This document shows positions 55,197 to 64,000 of a DNA stretch of 64,000 nucleotides, one piece after another. The stretch spans positions 14,881,501 through 14,945,500 of the forward strand of contig JAPQWV010000017.1 of assembly GCA_027422505.1 (NCBI GenBank), written 5' to 3'. A model generated the notes under the pieces. It was not told the origin of the DNA. It saw nothing but the letters and a program-made list of their open reading frames with translations, and did not search any database. Source of the DNA: Craterostigma plantagineum. Lineage: Eukaryota; Streptophyta; Magnoliopsida; Lamiales; Linderniaceae. Each line of letters begins with the position of its first letter. Positions within the stretch are counted from its first letter, which is position 1. The position numbers and the translations under genes are program-made.

Positions 55197-58100
55197 TCGA
55201 TAACAACATACATTCAGGAAAATACAATTAGATACACACAAAAGATGATTTATACAGTCTATAACTAATAGCCGATTAAGGATCCTAACTATATTTATAC
55301 AATAATTGATTCTTTTATATAATATTAAATGTTTCTAATCTTACAATAATAGGAAAAATTAATTGAACCGATCCGGAGCTGGTAAGAATCGTTGGTTTCC
55401 GTGCTGGTTTTGGAACAGTTCAATGATTATAGGCCCGAAATCAGAACTGTCGGAACCGACTCGAAACGGGCCCGTGGCCAGGTCTACTCTCTAATTGCTT
55501 TTAAAATAAGAAAAAGCTTGGTTGAATGGTTAGAGAACGCAAAAAATAATGGATTGAGGCAAATGTTTTTCTTCTTTTTTCGGCTGCAGCATTCACAAGT
55601 GGGATGAATTTTTGCTCTGTTCATATTATTAATCAAGATGACTCTACCTATAAATAGGCTCATTCGGTGAAGGAAGAAAGACACCACCACAATACAACAG
55701 ATAAATCTTCTGTCAGACCGCTCATTTTATTCTCACAGTCATTATAGCTATTTTTCGACATATCCGCTTCACGAGGTATATGTGTCTATATATATCTCCA
55801 CATAGTAAAGAAGTTCTACCCTCCGGCCCGTGGACGTGGGTCATTCTGACCAAACTACGTAAATCTCGTGGTCATTGTCCAAATTTATTTTTCGTCTCTT
55901 TTATTTATTATCGTCATTAATCGGACAAATATATTATCGGGATCAAAATATCCTAACAGAATCGACTATACAATAGCGAGGGATAATGAAGAGACTGACT
56001 TCTCTACTCGCCATGCAATTGACTTAAGATTCAATTCTAACGGGATTTAAATATTCCATAGAACCTAAACTGCTCGAGTTCGTAAAATGCCGATTTCGGT
56101 TCAGCTTCTCAACCTCCACCAGAAAACAAAGCTAATGTTTTGCGACGAGTTCAAGTTTGTAATAGTAAGTAAACTCTAACAATTGAATCAAACCTAAAAC
56201 CACTATTAACAACTAACCGTAGATGGTAACCATACATTTGCACGTCATACTTAATATATAATTATAGCGTGTTTATGTATATACTAATCGGAGAAATAAC
56301 CCCGCAACCTGTTGAGTCAGTGCTTGATGCCTTGAATTGGGCATTGCAGTACTTCATCAGCAACATTCAAGACAGATTTTTTGCGTTGAGAATAGTGTTA
56401 CTCTAAATATAGTATCAATATCCACTACTATAATAATTATAAATCTAATACTACACAATCTTACGAAATCTTATTTCTAGTCTCATTTGAGAGAAAAAGT
56501 TCTATTTCGTATTTTACAAACAAAATAGAGTACTCATTTGAGATTCTTTCAATAAAAATAAAGATATATACACTCAATGTGCTTCTCTGTTATGGTGCAA
56601 TTCTTCAGCTTTGTCAAGTGCATGTGCATTAGAAGTTAGAAGAGATTATGAATTTTGGCCCATCTAAAATCCAACCATCAAATCCCTAGGCATTATCTCC
56701 TGCTATATATCGCACCCTAGCCCTAACGCATCAAATCTAGGGAGAATTTCCAATCAGTCCCCACTCAGTAACTTTGTAAAGCTTTCAGGCCCTGTCAGAA
56801 GCCCCATTAGTTTAAAGGACCAACTATTTCAACAATTGCAAAGATAAGGATAAAAAATATGTATTGACGAAAAGACACTTCCTAACATGATGAACTAAGT
56901 GTTATTTTCCAGCGACTTTCTGTTATGATGTTAGACTATATTGTTATAAACGCCTGGTAAATAGTTATTTTCCATCCCTTATCTGTTACTATGATGCAGA
57001 AAATTGTTATCGACAAAGAATATTTATTTTATGAATCTCGTTTTTACAGTAAATCAAAATCCGAAATTTCGAGTGCCCATTAACCAACCAATTTTGGCGT
57101 GTAAGGTAGGATATATTGTGTTATTGACGACGCAAGATGTAAGATTTGTAATGAATTTTATTTTAGGGTTCGAATTTCCGAAAATAAGATGAAATCAAAA
57201 CCGTTTTGGGCAACGATTACATCTAATATGTATAAATTCGAAGTACCCATAGTATGGACAGCTCGGTGCAGCACATTTCGTCCGACGTTCATCTTTTAAT
57301 TTCGCAAAATACGGTCGACCCCAATAACTTGGGTATATTTTTACTGTGTCCAACTGTTACTCGCAGTGTCAAATAGCCTGTTTTGCCAAAATCGTTACTA
57401 TGTCTGCCAAAACCGTTATTGAACTAAACTTAATTGTTACCATGTGTAGTGTTCTAATTTGCGAAAATAAGATGAAATCAAAGAAGTTTTTGGCAACGAT
57501 TACATCTAATATGTATAAATTTGAAGTACCCATAGTATGGGAAGCTCGGTGCGGCACATTGTTTGTTCGTTAGTCCGACGTTCATCTTTTAATTTTGCAA
57601 AAATACGATCGACCCCAATAATTTGGTATATTCTACTTTGTCATCAAAGTTGTTACTCAGTCTACCAAACTCGTTACTATGTCTGCCAAATCTGTTATTT
57701 AACCGTAATTAATTATTACCATGTGTAGGTTCTAATTTGCAAAACTAAGATGAAATCAAAGCCGTTTTTGGCAACGATTACATCTAATATGGATAAATTC
57801 GAAGTGCCCATAGAATGGGCAGCTCAGTGCGGCACCTCGTTTGGTTGTTCGTCCGATGTTCATAATTTAATTCGCGAATATACGATCGACCCTATAAAGT
57901 TGGGTGTATTTTTTTTTCATTTGGCCGATTTGTAAAATTCTCGGATATGTTACTAGTATAAGTGCTTCTGTTACTATGTTGACTAAATTGTTGCTAAATT
58001 GTCGGTGAAATTTCGGGCGGAAAAACCAGAATGAGATGAATTTGGGCGGGAGTCTAAGTAAAATCAAGCATAGATTATCTGTTACCCAATATGTGTAAAC

Positions 58101-61100
58101 TGTTACTAGTTATATGTTTATATGTTACTAGGATTATTATAGTTTGTGAATTAGGGTTTCTGATTAAAATCATAACCTAAACCAATATATTTTTATCTAA
58201 AACTTCGTAAATTCATATATTTTAGTGAATATAGCGTGTTTGCAATATAAAATTTGAAAATCATAAAGTAAACTATTAAGTTGTTATTTTGACTACGTAT
58301 TCTGTTACTCGTGTTGTGTTTCCTTGTTACCTACATATCAGTTTCTGTTTTTTTTCCTCTTCAATTGTTTATGATCAGTGTTAATCTGTTACTGCAGGAA
58401 ATCAGTAAACAACACATGGTTTATGTTTAAGATTAAATGAAGATGTCATTAATTTTGTTGAATCGTTTATGTTAGGTCGACCATCTGGATTGTAATAAAC
58501 AAAAAATAGTTGATATCCGCAACGTTTTGAGTAGGTAGAATCAATTTCATAGAAGCATGATCATCCTTTCAAGAAGAGTGTTACTTGTTCTCCATACTAT
58601 ATACTTCAACTTCTTCAGTTTCAACATAATCTCCACGAAAATCATAACTAAACTAAAATATTGTATCTAAAACTTTGTAAATTCTTATATGTTAGTGAAT
58701 GTAGCGTGTTTACAATATAAAATTTGAAAATCATAAAGTAAACTAATTACATATTAAATTGTTATTTTCACTATGTATCATGTTACTCGTATTGTGTTCC
58801 CTTGTTACCTACATATCAGTTTCTGTTTCTTTTTCCTCTTCAATTGTTTCTGATCAGTATTAATCTGTTACTGCAGGAAATCAGTAAACAACATAGGGTG
58901 TACGTTTAAGATTAACTGAAGATGTCATTAATTTTGTTGAATCATTTATGTTAGGTCGACCATCTGGATTGTAATAAACAACTAATAGTTCATTTGCACA
59001 TGTTTCGAGTAAGTAGAATAAATTTTGTAGAAGCATTATCATCCTTTGAGAAGAATGATACTTGTTTTCCATACTATATACTCCAACTTCTTCAACTCCA
59101 ACATAACCTCCACGAAAATCACAACCTAAACTAATATATTTTAGTTTAAAACTTCTCAAATTCATATATTTTAGTGAATATAGCGTGTTTACAATATAAA
59201 TTTGCAAAACATAACCTTAGTTATATATGAAATTGTTACTGTGAATATGTTTTCTGTTACTAGTACAGTAGGACAGCGTTACCGAAATATACATTTCTGT
59301 TCTTTTCTCCTCTTGATTTGTTACTGATCATTGTTAAACTGTTATTGCAGGAAATCAGTAAACGACATATGGTTTACATTATTGAAGATGTCTTTAAATT
59401 TGTTGAATCATTCATGCAATGCCATTTTCGGACAACATCCCTAAGCACCCGTAAATCTTTTTTCAGACACATTTTTTAGGTCAATGGATTTCGAATCAGA
59501 AATAACGTAAAGAATAATAGTTATACATAATTAACTTGAGGGAGCTTGAATCAAGGCAATGCAGAATGCATATATTGTTACCCAGAATGTATAAACTGAC
59601 GATCCAAAGTTATACTCCAAAAGGTGCAGGTTGCTATTTTCGGGAAATGCAGAATGCATAAATTGTTCCCCAGAATGTATAAACTGTTACCCAGAATGCA
59701 TGAAATGTTACCCAGAATGCGTAAAGCGTTACCCGAATGCATAAAGTGTTATGCAGAATGCATAAATTGTTACCCAGAATGCATAAATTATTACTTAGCG
59801 AGAGTTTTATTAGCAAAAGCTTCAATCATGGGCCGCATCAAATTTCTTCGCGATTAACATCAATATTTTCATTGATTATTAAGACCGACGATCAATTTCA
59901 CCTTATTCAATATTAAAGTCAAGATTTCCCCTTGTTTCAACGAGATTTTTGAATTACTTTTAGAACCCTTCGGCTGTTTCGACCTTTTCTCCTTCTTCGT
60001 CGCTGCTTTCTTCGATTTCTTGGCCATTGTCGTCATGGTATGGCTCGCTGCTCGTGGTCGTCGCTGCTCATGGCCGTCGCTGCTCGTGGTCGTCGTCGAC
60101 TCGTGGGATGGCTCAATCGTTTCTTGGATTAACATGGGGTTATCGATTTGGGGTTATTGTCACTAATAGAGTCTCATCTGTTATTGTCTTTGTTACATCT
60201 GTTACTGTATTTGCTATATCGGTTACTTAAATTGCATGACTTGTTCCCAGATATCGTGTTCACAAAATCTTAAATATACGTCGCACCAAAAATTTTTATT
60301 CAAAATTCTTCACTACTTCTTTCTTAAACTCTATAATTCTCGTTCATTATTAAGACCCATTATCAAATTCACTCAGATTCGTCTTAATCGGCCATTAAAT
60401 TTGATATTTGGTCCATTTATATTCTCGTTTTTCGACGTGGAATTTCATAGTTATTTCGTTTTACACTTGAAATTATTTGTTTATGATAACTACCCATGAG
60501 GAATCGAAGTCGATTCCATCTTATTTGCAGCTTAACAACGATATTTTCACTCGGTTTTTTACAGTTCTAAAAGCAACCCAAAAGCGAACGGAGAAGACAA
60601 TGGCAAATGGCTGTAATTTTTGGCAACTATGAAGGATATATTGTCTTTCCTATCACATGGGTCCTTGAAACTTATATTTTCGGTACTTAGGTCCTTCTAC
60701 CCAAAATAAACTCTTATAGGGCCTGAAATGTGTTGAAACTTGTCTAATAGGGTCTGACCCCAAATATACCCTCAAATCTATTAATACTAAATCGGTCTAA
60801 AATAAAAAAAATAAAAAAATGGGTCCTACTATTCACCCCCTTAGGTCAAAAAATACTATTTATACCACTTAACAATTTAATACTCTCAATTATTATATTG
60901 AAAACAACAATTTGTAGAAGTTAGTTTCTGTAAATTTTTCCTATTCAATTCAACAATAAAATTTGTTAATAATTTATTTTTCATTATCACATTGCATAAT
61001 AATATTATATTTCAAATTACTTATACATTTATTTTAAAAGTGTTAATATTTTTAAAACAAACAAGTTAACTTATTTAATGAAGATAATAATAATATAACG

Positions 61101-64000
61101 TAATGTGTTTTATTAACTTATAAAAATTATTGAGAAACATTTATAAGTTAATTTGGGCGCATACACAGTTACATATAAATAATATGTTTCTATGTTATAA
61201 ATATAAATAAATGACAAACAAAGATAATTATATTCATATATTTTCTGGAGAATTATAATTATAAATTATATATTTATGAGAGGTTAACAATATTATTCGT
61301 ATGAAATAAAGAAAATAGTAATTCCTTGCTTTTAATTTGTTTACAGAATACAACCAACAAAGTCGACAAATTTGAATAAATTTAATGCGGTTTATCGTTT
61401 ATGTAATTCTATTTTTAGTTGTATGCAATAAATATGTGAGAGTATAACTAATAAACAGATTTAGTTAAACTTGAAAAAACTCGTGATTTTCTTTTATTTA
61501 TAACTTTGGGGGTGTTGTAGAAATATGAGAGTGTGACTAGAATTACTCATAAAAGAACAGTCTCTCATCTCTAGCCGTCACCGCCGCTATCCTCGGCGTT
61601 TAGAGAATGTACTAGATAAGTTATACTCCCTTAACTAAACTCCTAACACCCAACTATATCGGAGGCCTTTTTTATTCCACCGGCTTCGGCTATTTTTAGT
61701 TGACCGAATAGTCTCTCTACCGTTAGCGCTTTAAAGTCCACACGTAGAGTTTTCGCATTACGGTTTATAGGTAGGTCGCAACCTCAAGGTAGGTATACGT
61801 ATTTACGTCTTTATTCGAAGACTAGTGTAACGTATTTTCTTTAATTGAAATATCACATAATTGATATTTAGCTAAGGGCTTTCTTGAATTTCTCGTTCGT
61901 GTGTTTTTGAGCTTGATTACGAACTTAACAATGGGCCTTTCTTGAATGTTCTGTTCGTAGGCTTTTGAGCATGATCACAAACTTAGCGCTTTCGATTTGA
62001 TATCTATCAAAGGGGCTTTCTTGAATGTTTTGTTCGTGGGCTCTTGAGCTTGATCTCCAACTTAGCGCTTTGGACTTGGTTATTACTTTGGACGTTTCGA
62101 GCCTTGGTTCAAATACGAACAAAAATCTAAAGAATTTAGTGCTTTAATAAGAGACATATCGTCTGGCGAAGCTTCACACTAGACCACCTTCGAATTTCGA
62201 TCCGAATACGAACAACTTCTAATTAACAAAAAGACATATATCATCTAACGAAGCTTCACACTGTTCCTTCTTTGAATTCAGATCAAATACGAAAAATTTG
62301 GAAAGAATTGAATGCTTTTAAGAAAAAGAATCATCTAGCAAAGCTTCACGTCCGCCTTTAAATTCCAATCTGAATACGAATAACTTCGAAAGTATTGAAA
62401 GCTTTTAACAAAAAGATCTTCTAACGAAGCTTCACACTATTCCGCTTTGAATTCCAATCCACGCGGGACTTCGAAAGAATTGAATGCTTTTAGCATAAGG
62501 ACTTATATCATCTTATGAAGCCTCGCACTATTCCGCATTTGAATTCTGACCGAATACGAACAAATTCGAAAGAATTGAGTGCTTTTAACAAGACTTTTAT
62601 CGTCTAACGAATGTTTGTACTCAATTTCCGTCTTTGGACTACAATTTGAATACGATGGACTTCGTTGAGAGAACTGAATGTTCTAAAAGTCTTACATTGT
62701 CTCTCGAAGTTTCGCTTCACCGTTGTCCTTTGACTTGTGCTTTTGAGCTTCTGAAACCCCGTATTTATAGGCGTAGAGAATTCTCAATAATGGAAAATAT
62801 AACCTCTGGGATAATTCCATCCATATTTAGGTTATTTTATACATATATGGTTCCTTCTTGATTTGATTTAATTTATTTCATATTTGGCTTGATTCTCTCA
62901 ATATTTGATGATTTTCTCCATGTTTGATGGTTTCCTTTACATATTTAACAAATCTCTACAAGGCTTAACTTACGTAGAACTTTTTTTTGTATAAAGGAAT
63001 ATATCATCACAGTAATAATTTCATATAATATTAGCTATTTATTAATTTTGAGATTACTTTATAAATATCAATAAATAACAATTTAATTAAATGACTTTAT
63101 TTTATTTCTTAGGATAATGTATTAAATCCCCATAAAAATAGAAATTTAATTGTCTACAACTACAAACACACATTTTAATGTGTTTGATCTAAGAGTCTCA
63201 CTCAACTATCTATGCCGCTCATCATCTATTGTATAAGTGAGGTGTGTGGATTCTAACATGGTAGCTCGCTCTATCTTTTGTAACTCACACACTTAAGAAG
63301 AAGTTTCTTGATATGTCCTTTGCTCTTGTTCTTCCTCATTTGATCTCTCTTTGGATGTCTTCTTTTTGTCTCTAGGATCCTATTATTTTTCTGCACTTCT
63401 CTGATGTCTTTATAGTCTTCCAATCTTGATATAACTGTTACGCACATCAAAAGAGTTGTTGGAAGTTTTTTTCATTACTTGATCAATGTTGTTAACTTCA
63501 TTCGGTTGAACTTATTGCGGTAGGGCTTGTACATTAGTCCATTAGTTGACCAGTGCTGACCGAGTTGACTAGTCCAATCCAGAACCAATTGACCTACCAT
63601 CACCAGTACCGACCAGACCGACTAGGCCGACCCAAACCGACCAGAACCAGTCTAGACCGACCCATTTTGAAATTGGATAAAAAGAAAATGCCATTTAGAG
63701 TTGACCAGTGTTGACCGAGAGTTGGCCGACGGGTCACATAGCTCATAGTTAATCCATTCTTCGAATCGAGCTCATCTAAACACTTGAATAAATATTTTTA
63801 GTAACACAACAAGTTCTATGTTCAAAAAATTAGGTTGCTCGATATTGTAATCCAACACATACATAATATATATATATATATATATATATATGCTATGGTG
63901 CCCACCTAACGTGAGCAACCACCATGGAAATCTCTCGATTTTGAGCTTTTCTTCAATCTCTGACGCCGCAATCACCTCCATCGACCCTCCCCAATATGTC
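55197..64000 (+). repeat. 8.8-kb duplicated segment, copy 2 (cut by window end)
   Basis: Same content and orientation as 12520-21330, with an offset of 42,670-42,680. It contains the LTR piece (about 55506-55958), GTTAC-rich block with its three arrays (57168-58003, 58166-59418, 59640-59801), lysine-rich ORF (59869-60135 minus), AT-rich stretch (60750-61870), tandem arrays (61875-62680), GACC motifs and the start of the fold-back element (from 63897). The left junction is in copia LTR sequence; what precedes it (54776-55196) is unrelated to what precedes copy 1. Confidence 0.95.

Noticed and set aside
1..64000. tRNA, rRNA, organelle-derived or viral genes
   Set aside because: I looked for tRNA-like and organelle-like stretches and saw none; the TGGTATCAGAGC matches are retrotransposon primer sites, and all RT sequences fit LTR elements or LINEs.

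Overview
The window looks like repeat-rich nuclear DNA from a dicot plant. It is AT-rich, with long non-coding stretches, plant-type LTR retrotransposons (Ty3/gypsy Tekay-like and Tat-like, Ty1/copia), an L1-type LINE with a plant-style zinc-knuckle ORF1, MITEs of the hAT and Mutator types, and one plant cell-wall gene. There are no operons, tRNA, rRNA or CRISPR features. An asterid host is a guess, based on the resemblance (from memory) of a post-pol retrotransposon ORF to uncharacterised asterid proteins.

Layout. 1-6762: a Ty3/gypsy element with nearly identical LTRs, a tRNA-Met primer site and a badly broken pol; its centre (about 1400-2750) does not look like gypsy coding sequence. 6763-12815: two head-to-tail copies of a copia piece (gag, primer site, LTR) on the minus strand. 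The first copy is split inside a CT microsatellite by a 3.6-kb probable solo gypsy LTR (7459-11043) carrying a dense array of the palindrome TTCGCGAA. 12520-21330: first copy of an 8.8-kb segment that recurs at 55197-64000, where it runs off the window. It holds a copia-type LTR piece, an internally repetitive block with 30 GTTAC and no GTAAC on the plus strand (a possible VANDAL/Mutator-like element), AT-rich DNA and an LTR-like region full of 85-95-bp repeats. 21227-22961: three fold-back elements. 23692-24816: the only convincing intact host gene, a secreted proline-rich extensin-like protein with TATA box and poly(A) signal.

25318-54775 is a nested pile of transposable elements, nearly all on the minus strand: a LINE fragment; a Tat-like gypsy element with two LTRs, one carrying a GC-capped hAT MITE; and an old copia pol split into three pieces (33240-33520, 38222-38837, 54540-54775). 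The old copia was broken by a nearly full-length LINE (33521-38221) and by a 15.7-kb SIRE-like copia element (38838-54539). That copia has LTRs, primer site, gag, integrase, RT/RNase H, a degenerate extra ORF after pol, a polypurine tract and a MITE insertion.

How the parts relate: apart from the extensin-like gene and a speculative small minus-strand gene at 1542-1796, coding sequence here belongs to decayed transposons. The order of insertion can be read from which element interrupts which. The items most worth following are the GTTAC array, the TTCGCGAA array, the extra copia ORF with its leader-like upstream region, and the 8.8-kb duplication whose differences are almost all 1-2-base length changes.
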